Positions 1 through 9,621 of a stretch of 64,000 nt of DNA are shown in pieces. The DNA comes from Planctomycetota bacterium (GTDB lineage Bacteria > Planctomycetota > Planctomycetia > Pirellulales > Pirellulaceae), in the NCBI GenBank assembly GCA_014381825.1, contig JACNKX010000088.1:124001-188000 (forward strand). The letters are read 5' to 3'. Numbering within the stretch: the stretch's first letter is position 1; each line of letters opens with the position of its first letter. The translations under genes and the position numbers were made by a program. The notes under the pieces are model-generated. The model was not told the origin of the DNA. It ran no database searches and saw only the letters and a program-made list of their open reading frames with translations.

Positions 1-534
1 TCGCAGTGTTTGGCGAAAGAACTGCTTGCGGAGATCGTAGGCGGCTAGTTGGACTAGGCGTTCGACCAGCACCAGGTTGGCGACAAGAAACGCATCCTTC
101 AACGCCGTACCGGCCAGCAATACTCCGACGATCGCGAGCAGCGTCATAAACGGCGTCTCTGGCGTATAGGCGTGGATGTGTGGTTGCAGCCAACGATATC
201 GCTCTGTGGCCTTGGCCTCTGCCTCGCGGTCCGCCTCAAGATAACCGATCCTGTTCGACGCTAGCCGATAGTCTTCGCCGATTAAATGTGGCAGCGTTTC
301 ACTTAATCCGACGCTCTCTTTTGCCAGTGCGTCAGTTCGCTTCTTGGAGGAATCAATTTCGCGGTCGATCCATTCCGGTAGCGATTGGCCTTCGAAGACG
401 ACTTCGACAAAGGGATAGACGGCACCGATGTTGGCACCCCACAGAACACCCACGACAAGTGAGGTGCAAATCACCCCGAGCAGTGTCGTGCGGTTGCGGA
501 TCGCCAGAGCGATGGCGCGGGAGAAGCTCTTCAT
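1..534 (-). CDS. ABC transporter, MsbA-type permease/ATPase, N-terminal part only
   Basis: The frame opens with ATG at 534 and runs off the left edge after 178 residues, so only the beginning of the transmembrane domain is present. A first membrane segment (about residues 16-40) is followed by a charged, helical, probably periplasmic stretch of about 90 residues. A second membrane segment (about 130-150) leads into a helix with the VERLVQLAAYDLRKQFFRQ pattern typical of the intracellular loop of MsbA/LmrA-type half-exporters. The long loop after TM1 is unusual compared with classical MsbA. The ATPase domain must lie outside the window. It is divergent from gmd across a 190-bp gap, so envelope polysaccharide or lipid export is plausible but inferred. 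Confidence 0.75.
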   Translation of the reverse strand, partial: MKSFSRAIALAIRNRTTLLGVICTSLVVGVLWGANIGAVYPFVEVVFEGQSLPEWIDREIDSSKKRTDALAKESVGLSETLPHLIGEDYRLASNRIGYLEADREAEAKATERYRWLQPHIHAYTPETPFMTLLAIVGVLLAGTALKDAFLVANLVLVERLVQLAAYDLRKQFFRQTLR

Positions 535-703
535 GGGGTCCATCCGTGGGTCGGGTCGAGCGGAAGCGAACTTGTATCAGATCGCCGCCTCTGATCCAAG
601 ATCGCTGCCGATGCTAGCAAAGTACGCGGCATCGGTTCGGATTGCCCGGTAACCGCCGTTCTATTAAACTCGCTTTCCACTTGTTCATCGTTGAACTTAT
701 TGA

Positions 704-1723
<1,020 letters not shown>

Positions 1724-1732
1724 CGAGTCTTG

Positions 1733-1777
1733 GAGTGGGCTGCGCCCACGTCCTGCCACGATGGGCTCGGCCCACTC
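1733..1777. repeat. Imperfect inverted repeat between convergent genes
   Basis: Arms 1733-1748 and 1762-1777 pair with two mismatches. Each arm is itself a small palindrome (TGGGC-N3-GCCCA). The element sits 9 bp after the gmd stop and 14 bp before the stop of the convergent small gene, so it may act as a bidirectional terminator. It belongs to the class of intergenic palindromes scattered through this window. Confidence 0.7.
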
Positions 1778-1791
1778 TACAAATCCACCGA

Positions 1792-2118
1792 TCAATACAC
1801 GTCGAGATTGAAGTGGTGGCCCCAATGATAGCGGCGGCCTTCGGGATAATAGTTGTGCCACTGCTTGTTGTAGACGGGAACTCGCATCTCTTGCGGGTAA
1901 CGATGGTACAAGCTTCCATTGCTTCGATAGTACTCGTTGCCGTAGTAGTTCTGTGGGTAGAACACATACGGATAATGGTAGAAGCGTTCCCAATCGTGGG
2001 TTGAATACGAGTGTCCCCAATTCTGGCTGTAAGCCCGCTCTTGAGCTTGGCTCTCGCCAGCGCAAAGACATAGACCAACAACGGTCGCACACAATAGGCT
2101 CAAAATAGCTCGACGCAT
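1792..2118 (-). CDS. Small secreted aromatic-rich protein of unknown function
   Basis: A protein of 108 residues starting at the ATG at 2118, chosen because GGAGGGG lies 7-13 nt upstream and a clear signal peptide follows: basic MRRA, a hydrophobic core, then a likely cleavage after ESQA. The mature part (about 85 residues) is very rich in Tyr, His, Asn and Trp, with repeats of HYPY, NYYG and HRYP character, and has no cysteine after the signal. A longer in-frame extension upstream has no such features and was not used. No family is recognised. An exported, possibly surface-associated or metal-binding role is only a guess. Confidence 0.65.
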   Translation of the reverse strand: MRRAILSLLCATVVGLCLCAGESQAQERAYSQNWGHSYSTHDWERFYHYPYVFYPQNYYGNEYYRSNGSLYHRYPQEMRVPVYNKQWHNYYPEGRRYHWGHHFNLDVY

Positions 2119-2285
2119 CGTCGATCCCCCTCCGTTAGATACTCGCCGAATTCGCGCAACTGGGTCGTTGCGAATGACGCATATACTTTTCAATCGGTTC
2201 GTGAATCGCGCCGCATTGAAAGAATATCCGTCAAAATCGGTATAAGACGTATGATGGGGGTAACGCGGGCAAATGCGTATCGGCT

Positions 2286-3068
2286 CTAGACCAGGGGCTT
2301 TCCGGCCGCAATTTCGCGTTCCCACTCGTCCATCAGCGGCCAATCGACAGCACACGTGCCAAAATCTGCCATGTGCGAGTAGCTCTCGACCCGCGCGATC
2401 GTGCGGTCGAGTAGGTCGTTGTTCTTGCGAAAGATCGGGCCGTGACTGGGCAGCAGCCATTCGACGTCACTTTCGCGGATTCGCTGGAGAGACTTGACGA
2501 ATGCCGGAATGTCACTTCCATGATGGGCGTCGATCGCCCCGACGCACCCATCGCGATAAATGTTGTCGCCGCTGAATAAGAGGTTGCCGTGGCGGAATGA
2601 CAGTTGGCTGTCGGTGTGACCGGGAGTGAGCCAGACCTCAAGCTCTAAGTCTCCCACTTTGATCGTGTCACCATCGTCAACGAGGTGTTCGACTTCGACG
2701 GGCGGCATCTCCATATCGATCTTCTGCGGTTCAATCACCGCGAAAGTCTTCAGTCGGTCGCCGGTGCGAAGTGGTTCGGCAGCGAGCGGATGCGCTGTAA
2801 CCGATGTCCGCAATAACTGTTTCGCAGTGGCCAAGCCTTGGATGTGGTCGACGTCAGCGTGTGTTGCGACAAGCGTCTTGCATTTCGAGAGCGGAAAGTC
2901 CAACTGGCGAATCAACTCGACGATTTCGTCGACCGTGTCTTCGAAACCAATATCGATCAGAATCCATTCGGATTGGTCGTAAATGAGATAAACGTTGCAA
3001 CCGAGGACCTGCCCCGCCTGATAATTCATCTCGATCACGTTCGGGAAGATCGGCTTCCGCTCGAGCAT
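2286..3068 (-). CDS. MBL-fold metallo-hydrolase with a variant metal motif
   Basis: The 260-residue start at 3068 is preceded by GAGGA. Upstream in-frame codons run into the neighbouring protease gene. The protein has the alpha-beta-beta-alpha metallo-beta-lactamase pattern: the THADVDH motif (residues 69-75), a downstream PGHTDSQ histidine, the FSGDNIY aspartate and a final SHGP histidine. The usual THxHxDH has Asp72 in place of the second His, so the first metal site may be altered. Substrate is unknown; members hydrolyse thioesters, lactones, RNA or oxidise sulfur compounds. It is predicted cytoplasmic, since no signal peptide is seen. It lies 112 bp downstream of the HtrA-like gene on the same strand. 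Confidence 0.8.
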   Translation of the reverse strand: MLERKPIFPNVIEMNYQAGQVLGCNVYLIYDQSEWILIDIGFEDTVDEIVELIRQLDFPLSKCKTLVATHADVDHIQGLATAKQLLRTSVTAHPLAAEPLRTGDRLKTFAVIEPQKIDMEMPPVEVEHLVDDGDTIKVGDLELEVWLTPGHTDSQLSFRHGNLLFSGDNIYRDGCVGAIDAHHGSDIPAFVKSLQRIRESDVEWLLPSHGPIFRKNNDLLDRTIARVESYSHMADFGTCAVDWPLMDEWEREIAAGKPLV

Positions 3069-3180
3069 CGACGCATCCTCTTCTTGCAACACAGTTGCCG
3101 ACCGATTGGTGACAACGATTAGAACTGCAAGGATTGTAGAGAGCGATGCGAAGTCCTTCAACCAGCGGTGATCGCGGAAG

Positions 3181-4335
3181 CTACTCGCGTAACGCGGTTC
3201 GTCGTCGCTCGGCCAGCTTGACCTGGAGTCGCTTGACTTCGCCGTCACGGAAGACGACCACCTGAACATCTTTGTTCACGGGTGTAAACGCAACGATCTT
3301 AATGAGGTGATCATCGTCTTCGATTTTGCGACCGTCAAACTCAAGTACGACGTCATCTTCGCGAAACTCAGCAGCTTCCGCCGGTGATCCTCCGATGACG
3401 CCAGTGACTAAGGCACCGCGAGCACTGGGCAGACCTAAACGTGCGGCATATTCGGGACCGAACTTACCATCTTGGTCCAAGTTTACGCCTAGAAACGCAC
3501 GGACCGGGTGACCGTACTCGATGAATTGCCTCGCGACGGAGATCGCCATGTTGATTGGAATCGTGAATCCGATTCCTTCGCTTCCGCCCGAGCTACTTGC
3601 GATCGCTGTATTCAACCCGATCACTTCTCCACGTAGATTCAACAACGGACCGCCGCTGTTACCCGGATTGATCGCGGCATCGGTTTGCATAAAGTCTTGA
3701 TAACGAATGCTTCCATCACCAAGCTTCAGGTCGCGGCGTCCCATGGCGCTGATGATGCCGTACGTCACAGATTGACTCAGACCGAAGGGGCTGCCAACGG
3801 CGATTACAAAGTCGCCGATCTCGATCTCCTCGCTGTCGCCAATTCTGGCCGGAGCAAGATCGGTCGCTGCGACGGCCATCACGGCGACGTCCGTTTCCCG
3901 GTCGGCCCAGACGCTCGTCGGGTGCAAGATGGTCTGATCGGAGAGCTTGATCTCGATATCGCCGAGACGCGATTCGTCGATGACGTGGCGATTCGTGAGA
4001 ATGTATAACTTCGAATCAACATCGATGACGATACCCGAGCCGGCCTCTTCGACGGGCTTGCGCCCAGAACGGTTGTTTGAGACAACTTGCTTCGAGGCTT
4101 CTATGTGTACGACGGTTGGTTGCACCAGCCGGATGACTCTCTTAAGCAGTCCGAGTTGTGCTTCAAGTGCGTCGACATCCGCAGCGAGATCGTCGTAGAG
4201 CTGGTCGCGGTCCTGCGACGTCAAGCTCGCGCTATCGACAAGCTGAGCGTGCGAAAGGAGAGGGGCCAGTCCCACGAGCAGGCCGGAAACGATAGCGATC
4301 CGAACGGTTCGCGCACAACGTAGTGAAAACTTCAC
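3181..4335 (-). CDS. HtrA/DegP-like trypsin-fold serine protease with one PDZ domain
   Basis: An exported protease of 384 residues for envelope protein quality control. An N-terminal signal sequence (about 30 residues, ending near SHAQ) is followed by a predicted helical segment. The trypsin-like domain has a complete triad: His117 (TNRHVI), Asp149 (ETDVAVM) and Ser227 (NPGNSGGPL). A single C-terminal PDZ domain occupies about residues 280-370. Having one PDZ instead of two places it nearer DegS/HhoA than DegP. The gene starts about 100 bp downstream of the DksA-type gene on the same strand. The specific in vivo substrate is unknown. Confidence 0.9.
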   Translation of the reverse strand: MKFSLRCARTVRIAIVSGLLVGLAPLLSHAQLVDSASLTSQDRDQLYDDLAADVDALEAQLGLLKRVIRLVQPTVVHIEASKQVVSNNRSGRKPVEEAGSGIVIDVDSKLYILTNRHVIDESRLGDIEIKLSDQTILHPTSVWADRETDVAVMAVAATDLAPARIGDSEEIEIGDFVIAVGSPFGLSQSVTYGIISAMGRRDLKLGDGSIRYQDFMQTDAAINPGNSGGPLLNLRGEVIGLNTAIASSSGGSEGIGFTIPINMAISVARQFIEYGHPVRAFLGVNLDQDGKFGPEYAARLGLPSARGALVTGVIGGSPAEAAEFREDDVVLEFDGRKIEDDDHLIKIVAFTPVNKDVQVVVFRDGEVKRLQVKLAERRRTALRE

Positions 4336-4432
4336 GCCCGACCTCCGTGTCAGCGAAGCAATGGTGTATCAAGGCGAATTTGCCGGATCGAGCGAAAGGG
4401 ACTTCGCCGACAAGCGACACTCGCACGAGAAC

Positions 4433-4879
4433 CTAGACGTCGACTTCAAGGTCGCTAAACGAAACGTCGTTGTCACCTTTGTCAGTGTCGAGGATACGAC
4501 TCCAGTCAGCGACTGCACCGCTGCCCAAACCGTTCTTCTCGGCTTCGCGTTGACACTCGATGCATGTTATGGCATACGGCAACGCCTGCAATCGAGCCAA
4601 CGGAATTGGCTTCTCGCAGCCTTCGCACATGCCGTACGTGCCTTCCCGCATCAACTCAAGTGCGCCCTCGATCTGCGCGAGCTCCCGGCTTTCAACTTCC
4701 GCAAGTTGCGAGCTGATCTCGTCTTGAGCTGAATCCAGGGCAAAGTCCACGACGTCGCCCGAGGTTTGCTCGCGCAGCTCCTTCAATAGGCTAAGGTCGC
4801 CCGCCAGCGCTTTGCGCAAGGCATCACGGCGCTTAATCAACACTTGTCGCAAATTGAGAATTGCATCTTTGCGTGGCAT
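4433..4879 (-). CDS. TraR/DksA-family C4 zinc-finger protein
   Basis: A protein of 148 residues: a helical, probably coiled-coil N-terminal part (residues 5-75) and a C-terminal zinc finger with Cys85, Cys88, Cys106 and Cys109 (CxxC-x17-CxxC), the DksA spacing. Family members insert into the RNA polymerase secondary channel and modulate rRNA and stress promoters, often with ppGpp. The coiled-coil tip lacks an obvious DxxDxA motif of true DksA, although Asp45, Asp49 and Asp53 lie in the likely tip region. It could be a DksA analogue or a general stress homologue. AAGGTGATG precedes the start. Cytoplasmic. Confidence 0.85.
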   Translation of the reverse strand: MPRKDAILNLRQVLIKRRDALRKALAGDLSLLKELREQTSGDVVDFALDSAQDEISSQLAEVESRELAQIEGALELMREGTYGMCEGCEKPIPLARLQALPYAITCIECQREAEKNGLGSGAVADWSRILDTDKGDNDVSFSDLEVDV

Positions 4880-5488
4880 ACGACATCACCTTTACAGTCC
4901 GAATTTGGCTCTACGGAAGGTGGCCCCCCTTCGTCTCGCCTTCGTCGAACTTCCTGAATTTGAAGTGTCTGGTTCACTGTTCCGAATTGTTCTGTCGCCA
5001 CCACCCCAGAGGATTAGCGGCAACCAAACTATAGTACGCACTCGAAAATAGTGGAGGGACAACGGCCAGTTCCCTCCGGTGTATCCGGAATTCAGTCGTT
5101 AATACCGCTATAACATACTGCTACAACAGCATTTGCGTCGGGGTTGGGCAGTCAGGCATTCGCCGATCTCGCGGTCCGATTCCCAATAATTCGGAACGGA
5201 CACTTTCGGAAATCTGCGCGGTAGCCTGTTGCTTTCCCCTGGGACCCTTTTATCCGCTGCAACAGTTTGCTTAGCGTTAATCGGCAATATCGGCTGATCG
5301 ATACAGCCGTTCTTGTCAGAACGCAAAGGATTTACCGGCTGGGCGACCCGTGACGGTCTTGTGGTTTGCCCTATTTGTCTTTGACCGAGTGCTCGTCGTG
5401 AGCTACATCCCTTTGGTGGTTTCGGACTTAGCCCGCGCGCCACCGATTCGAATTCGCGTAATTACAGCCCACTTCTGGATATACGCTC
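4880..5488. other. 609-bp intergenic region, no gene recognised
   Basis: This gap separates the divergently transcribed DksA-type and FHA genes, so it should carry both promoters. Short open frames on either strand lack ribosome sites or family resemblance. No tRNA, riboswitch or strong palindrome was recognised. The length is unusual for this otherwise compact region, and a small RNA or long leader cannot be excluded. Confidence 0.5.
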
Positions 5489-8062
5489 ATGACGTTTGTC
5501 GAAACACAGAATGTTGTCTGGCAGGAAGCAACTTCTTCCACGAAGGGCGATCGCGAAGCGAGTGGTAGCTTGCTTGGATCCGTCGCACGGGGAATGCGAT
5601 TGCAGGTTTCGGATGGCGAATCCGGAAATAGCGAGATCATCGAAGTTCGCTCACGCAGCTGCCTTGTTGGGGCTGCACCAAACTGTGACGTCCGCGTCGA
5701 TCAGCCTGGCGTAGCGGCAATCGAATGTCTGATCCTCCATGGCGCAAAGAACAAGGTCATCCGCTGGCTTGATGCGTCGCCAGAGTTTTCGAGAGGCGAA
5801 TTATTCGAAGACGAAGTGCTTCGTGCGGGCGATCCGCTGCAGATTGGACCGGTCGAGTTGGAACTACTCATCGACGAACTAATGGCAGACGAGGAATCGG
5901 GCGAGTCCGAAGAGCCAACTGAAGCTTGCAAAGATCCGGTTGACGAATACATTTCGCGGCTTGAGCGACTTGAGGCTCAGCTCGTTGAATTGCAACAAGC
6001 TAGTGATGTGCCGGAAACGCGGCGCGATACGCCTAATGCAAACCATGAGTTCGCCGCCACGATCAGCGAGTTGGCGACGCAATTGTCCTTGCTGCAATCA
6101 CGCAGCACGTTCGATCGAGAGCTTTGGACGGGCGAAAGGGCGGAACTTGAAGCCTTGTTGCATTCGCGACTAAGAGACTTCGCCTTGTTGCAAGATGAAG
6201 TGCAGCGACTAGGTGACGAGTTGACGACCGTGCGGAGCGAATATGGTGATGCTTCCGCAAACGCTGATGTCCGCGATCGCTTGGCGGAAGTATCGCAAGA
6301 GTTGGCGGAACGGACGAAGGGGTTTGAGGAAGAACAACTGACTTGGGATCGTGACCGAGGCGAATTTCAGCGGCAGCTTCAAGACAACATGGACCGCTTG
6401 GATCAATTCGAGTCGCAACTTGCCGAGCAAAGTGAACTCCAAGCCGCAAGCGACGCGGCCCGTCAGGATGCCGAGGAGCGAGCCGATCGCCTTCAAGAGT
6501 CGGTCGACGAGCTGTCAAATCGTCTTGCAGAGCAACAAGAAGAGTACGAACGTGTTCGCGCCGAGTGGGAAGCAGACCGCGAGTCGCTCGAAACGGAACT
6601 CGCTGACACCAAGGAGCAACTCGCCCAGTCCTCTGCGACAGAATCGATCGAGCTTGAGTTGCGTGAGGCGTGGGATCGTGAGCGAACTGCGTTAGAGAGC
6701 CGGATCGCGGACACAAACACGCGTTTGGCAGAGGCCTTGGAGTCGCTTGAAGTTGAGCGACTTCGTGTAAGTGAAGAGCAAGCTAGCGAGGCGGAAACTC
6801 TACTGGAAGATCATTCTTTCGATGAGATCAGTGGTGCACGTTACAACCCGATGGATCGGCTGCTAGATGCGACATCAGTTACGGACGATCAGATTGGCGG
6901 AGTCGTAGAGCCCGCTCAAGGGTTTACGGGTCCCGATGCGATATTCTCAAATCCTGCTGAGCCAGAGTATCGGGCCGACTCTTATTCAGATGCTGTTGCT
7001 CCGGAATCGGCCTACGCGAGTGGCGCTTACAGTTCTGCTCCATATGAATCATCTGCGTATAGCGGGGCAGAGGAAGACGCGCAGCCGTACGGCGATTTTC
7101 AATCGGACGGCAATCTGTGCGCCGCGACGGCTGACGAAGGCGAGGTCGAAAATCCCTTGCTCGCGGCGATGAAGGCGAACCAGTACACCGATCGACGTGG
7201 AGCCGTTCAATCAGCGGATGTGGAGCAAGAAGAAGAGAACGCGGTCGCATTCCAGCCAGTAGCGTCTGACACACCTGTCAACACGTCAGACATCTTGGCG
7301 AAGTTCATTCAATCCGGACCTGAGAGCGATGAGGAAAGAGGTGACGACGAACTCGGCGGCTCGCGATTAGAGAATACAAGCAACCCTCTCGGCGACGCGC
7401 TCGCGCAGTTCGCGGAAACGGAAGCCTCTGAATCTCATTACGAACAGCCTCAATATACTCCGGTCAACGAAACGCCGTTCTCCTCGTCACCCGTAAACGT
7501 GACCACCAACTCGGACGGTGAAGAGGAATCCATTGAAGATTACATGGCGAGGCTAATGAAGCGAGTTCGCGCGACGGATGATGAAGATCTACCGACTTTG
7601 TCTGCCGAGCCAGCTGCCGAACGAAGCCCCGTGACAGAATACACGGAAGTCACTCCCGTTGCGCCGCCGGTCGAGGAGCTTGAACCAGACAAGATGAATT
7701 CGGAAGAGTACAAACCTCGCAGTCAGGCTCCAGAGATGGCGGATCGCATGACGGCAATGCGAAGTCTCGCGAACGATACGGCTCGCTCGGCGATCGCAAG
7801 TCACGCGAAGCGGAATTGGTCGAGTGTGATGAAGTTGAAGCTGATTGTCTCCGTATTCACCTTCGTCGCAGTACTCGCGTCGCTCATCTTCTTCCGCGGC
7901 AATCCGCTCCTGATGGGCTTGGGATCATTCGTCGGGCTCGGTGTATTGGGCTACTGGGCACGCACCGCGATCACGTACCGCAAGCTGTTGCTCGAGTCGC
8001 TGATACTGGAACCGAACGGTGGTCGCCACGACGATTTGGACTCGAGCGAAGACGCGGCCTAG
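5489..8062 (+). CDS. FHA-like domain / coiled-coil / membrane-anchored protein
   Basis: A protein of 857 residues without a close functional homologue that I recognise. Residues about 30-125 resemble an FHA fold (a glycine-rich strand pattern around LVGAAPNCDVRVDQPGV, corresponding to the GR..xCD..l...vS region), which would bind phosphothreonine. Residues about 145-435 are a long Glu/Gln/Arg-rich coiled coil. Residues about 450-770 are acidic and low in complexity, with Tyr/Ser/Ala-rich and Pro-rich segments. Two closely spaced membrane segments (about 784-802 and 807-825) and a short acidic tail end the protein. A scaffold tethered to the membrane and read by Ser/Thr kinases is a reasonable inference, given the kinase at 46248. 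Confidence 0.75.
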   Translation: MTFVETQNVVWQEATSSTKGDREASGSLLGSVARGMRLQVSDGESGNSEIIEVRSRSCLVGAAPNCDVRVDQPGVAAIECLILHGAKNKVIRWLDASPEFSRGELFEDEVLRAGDPLQIGPVELELLIDELMADEESGESEEPTEACKDPVDEYISRLERLEAQLVELQQASDVPETRRDTPNANHEFAATISELATQLSLLQSRSTFDRELWTGERAELEALLHSRLRDFALLQDEVQRLGDELTTVRSEYGDASANADVRDRLAEVSQELAERTKGFEEEQLTWDRDRGEFQRQLQDNMDRLDQFESQLAEQSELQAASDAARQDAEERADRLQESVDELSNRLAEQQEEYERVRAEWEADRESLETELADTKEQLAQSSATESIELELREAWDRERTALESRIADTNTRLAEALESLEVERLRVSEEQASEAETLLEDHSFDEISGARYNPMDRLLDATSVTDDQIGGVVEPAQGFTGPDAIFSNPAEPEYRADSYSDAVAPESAYASGAYSSAPYESSAYSGAEEDAQPYGDFQSDGNLCAATADEGEVENPLLAAMKANQYTDRRGAVQSADVEQEEENAVAFQPVASDTPVNTSDILAKFIQSGPESDEERGDDELGGSRLENTSNPLGDALAQFAETEASESHYEQPQYTPVNETPFSSSPVNVTTNSDGEEESIEDYMARLMKRVRATDDEDLPTLSAEPAAERSPVTEYTEVTPVAPPVEELEPDKMNSEEYKPRSQAPEMADRMTAMRSLANDTARSAIASHAKRNWSSVMKLKLIVSVFTFVAVLASLIFFRGNPLLMGLGSFVGLGVLGYWARTAITYRKLLLESLILEPNGGRHDDLDSSEDAA

Positions 8063-8095
8063 AACCGCCAGCGAGAATCGGAGGTGCAGGCAACG

Positions 8096-8326
8096 CTACC
8101 GATTCGCTGATCGCTCGCAGTAGGGGCAAGTTCCGGCATCGACGGGTTGGAGTTCTTCAGGGTCGTCCGAGCGAAACGCAGTTGTCTCGCGATAACCACA
8201 CTCGGCACACTTGTGTTCCCACGAGACGATGCGCAGGTCGTCCTTCTCGAAGTCGTTATAGCGGCACGTCAGATTGTCCGCGTTACACTTCGGACACTGA
8301 CCAACCGTTTGGGTGTCGCGAGCCAT
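8096..8326 (-). CDS. Small zinc-ribbon protein
   Basis: A protein of 76 residues with three CxxC knuckles: Cys11/Cys14, Cys40/Cys43 and a C-terminal CPYC. The first two pairs are separated by about 25 residues containing basic and aromatic positions, the usual zinc-ribbon geometry. The third may be half of another site. The function is unknown; such ribbons commonly bind nucleic acid or RNA polymerase. The stop of the preceding sugar isomerase gene on the opposite side is only 8 bp away, so the small gene is downstream of the isomerase on the same strand or in its own unit. Confidence 0.65.
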   Translation of the reverse strand: MARDTQTVGQCPKCNADNLTCRYNDFEKDDLRIVSWEHKCAECGYRETTAFRSDDPEELQPVDAGTCPYCERSANR

Positions 8327-8334
8327 AAGCGTTC

Positions 8335-9348
8335 TTAGAATCCGCGCGCATCGCGAATATCATCGAAGTCGCGAAGATGATAATCGATGCCAACATAATC
8401 CAGAACTCGACACAGCCCTCGAAGCGCGACGGCCATACCGTCCGGACCGCTAAAGCCGCCGAATTGCCCGCCGCCCTTTACATGCGGTTCCAGATCCAAA
8501 AAGACACCCGGGATGCCACGCTTCTTGAGCTTTCGTTGAAGTGATGGGATCGCCTCGCGGAAGTCGCTTAAGATCGCTTCGTGGCCACTGTCGCCGATAT
8601 CGGCGGCAACAAAATTCTTGAGCGACGCTTCATCTACGTGGCCAGCCTTTTCGATCGGACCGGGGTGTTTGTAATCTTTGATATGCATCCAACCAATACC
8701 ACGTTTCATATCCGAGTACTGCTGGAACACCTCGTGCGGTGCGTTGCCCATCGACGTGATATTGCCTGCGTCAAAGATCAACATCAACGCCGGGTGATTC
8801 ACTTTGCTATAAATGTCGGCCAACAGCGCGCCGCTTTGACCGACGAGGTTGGCTTCGATTTCGAGCCCAAAAATTAAATCACTGCGATGACAAGTTTCAG
8901 CAATTTGACCGAGCTGATCAACAACTTGCGAAATGTGTTCGCTCGCGTCGGTGCCGCGCGGGTGATAAAAGGAAAAGCCGCGAATCAGTTTGGTCTCGAA
9001 AGCATGAGCCAACTCGCAGGCCTTCTGCACGTCGTTCTTTAAGTACTTCTTGAACGGAATGTACTTGTTGTGCGAACCGTCATCGACGTCCTGCAGCTTC
9101 ACTTTGCCGATAGGCGAGCCGAGCGACGAAACATTTAAGCCGTATTCGTCTTCCAAATGGCGGATGTGTGTGATCTCGGACTTGGTCAACTGCATCACAT
9201 TCTTCACGCCCTTGCCGGCGTCGATGAAACGGATCGTGTAATACTGCAATCCCATCGAGGCAAACGCCGAGAACTGTTGGACTGCTTCTTTCTGGTTAGC
9301 CGCTTCGTCCGCAAAGCCAGTAAGAATGACGCTAGGATTATCTGCCAT
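8335..9348 (-). CDS. Sugar phosphate isomerase/epimerase, xylose-isomerase-like TIM barrel
   Basis: A protein of 337 residues belonging to the AP-endonuclease-2/xylose-isomerase-like TIM barrel superfamily. Supporting features are an N-terminal barrel strand (VILTGFADEA), the GLEIEANL segment with a putative metal-binding glutamate, the LMLIFDAGNI strand with a second acidic ligand, the GWMHIKDYK strand (His and Asp/Lys) and a late ESDFREA-like acidic region. Members isomerise or epimerise keto-sugars and inositols. The Gfo/Idh/MocA oxidoreductase encoded nearby on the other strand suggests shared sugar or inositol catabolism, inferred from neighbourhood. AAGGAA precedes the start. Confidence 0.75.
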   Translation of the reverse strand: MADNPSVILTGFADEAANQKEAVQQFSAFASMGLQYYTIRFIDAGKGVKNVMQLTKSEITHIRHLEDEYGLNVSSLGSPIGKVKLQDVDDGSHNKYIPFKKYLKNDVQKACELAHAFETKLIRGFSFYHPRGTDASEHISQVVDQLGQIAETCHRSDLIFGLEIEANLVGQSGALLADIYSKVNHPALMLIFDAGNITSMGNAPHEVFQQYSDMKRGIGWMHIKDYKHPGPIEKAGHVDEASLKNFVAADIGDSGHEAILSDFREAIPSLQRKLKKRGIPGVFLDLEPHVKGGGQFGGFSGPDGMAVALRGLCRVLDYVGIDYHLRDFDDIRDARGF

Positions 9349-9507
9349 GGTGTTCGATTCCTTGCCTTGCGATTAGGAGCCCAGCGAATTCGTACGGCTA
9401 TGGCCGAGCGTATCTAGCCAGCGATTCCCGGGTCCACTACCGTACCGCATCGCGGCGTTGTCTGCCAGACGCGGTACGAACTTGTCGAACGTCCTCACGA
9501 ATTGTCC

Positions 9508-9621
9508 TCAGTTGTCTTGAGCAGCGTTCTGGAAACACAGTTCGTATCCATCTGGATCGTTGAGATACAGCTGATGAGTACCGTAGAAAGGCCCCTGAAA
9601 CTGCGGTATCCTTGTGGGCAT
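9508..9621 (-). pseudogene. C-terminal remnant of a VOC (glyoxalase/bleomycin-resistance) protein
   Basis: A 37-codon frame ends with a sequence typical of the last strands of VOC-superfamily enzymes (HQLYLNDPDGYELCFQ), in which the Glu is the final metal ligand. No upstream part of such a protein exists in any frame, and the fragment's 5' end overlaps the start of the oxidoreductase gene on the other strand. It is best read as the surviving 3' end of a deleted gene. Translation of the short peptide is possible but unproven. Confidence 0.6.

Noticed and set aside
6063-6716. A 217-codon open frame on the minus strand inside the FHA/coiled-coil gene
   Set aside because: It is a shadow of the coiled-coil coding sequence, rich in Arg/Ser/Pro, and has no ribosome site or family resemblance.
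9441-9478. Eight-bp inverted repeat upstream of the oxidoreductase gene
   Set aside because: The arms are short and the loop is 22 bases, so it is not clearly beyond chance.
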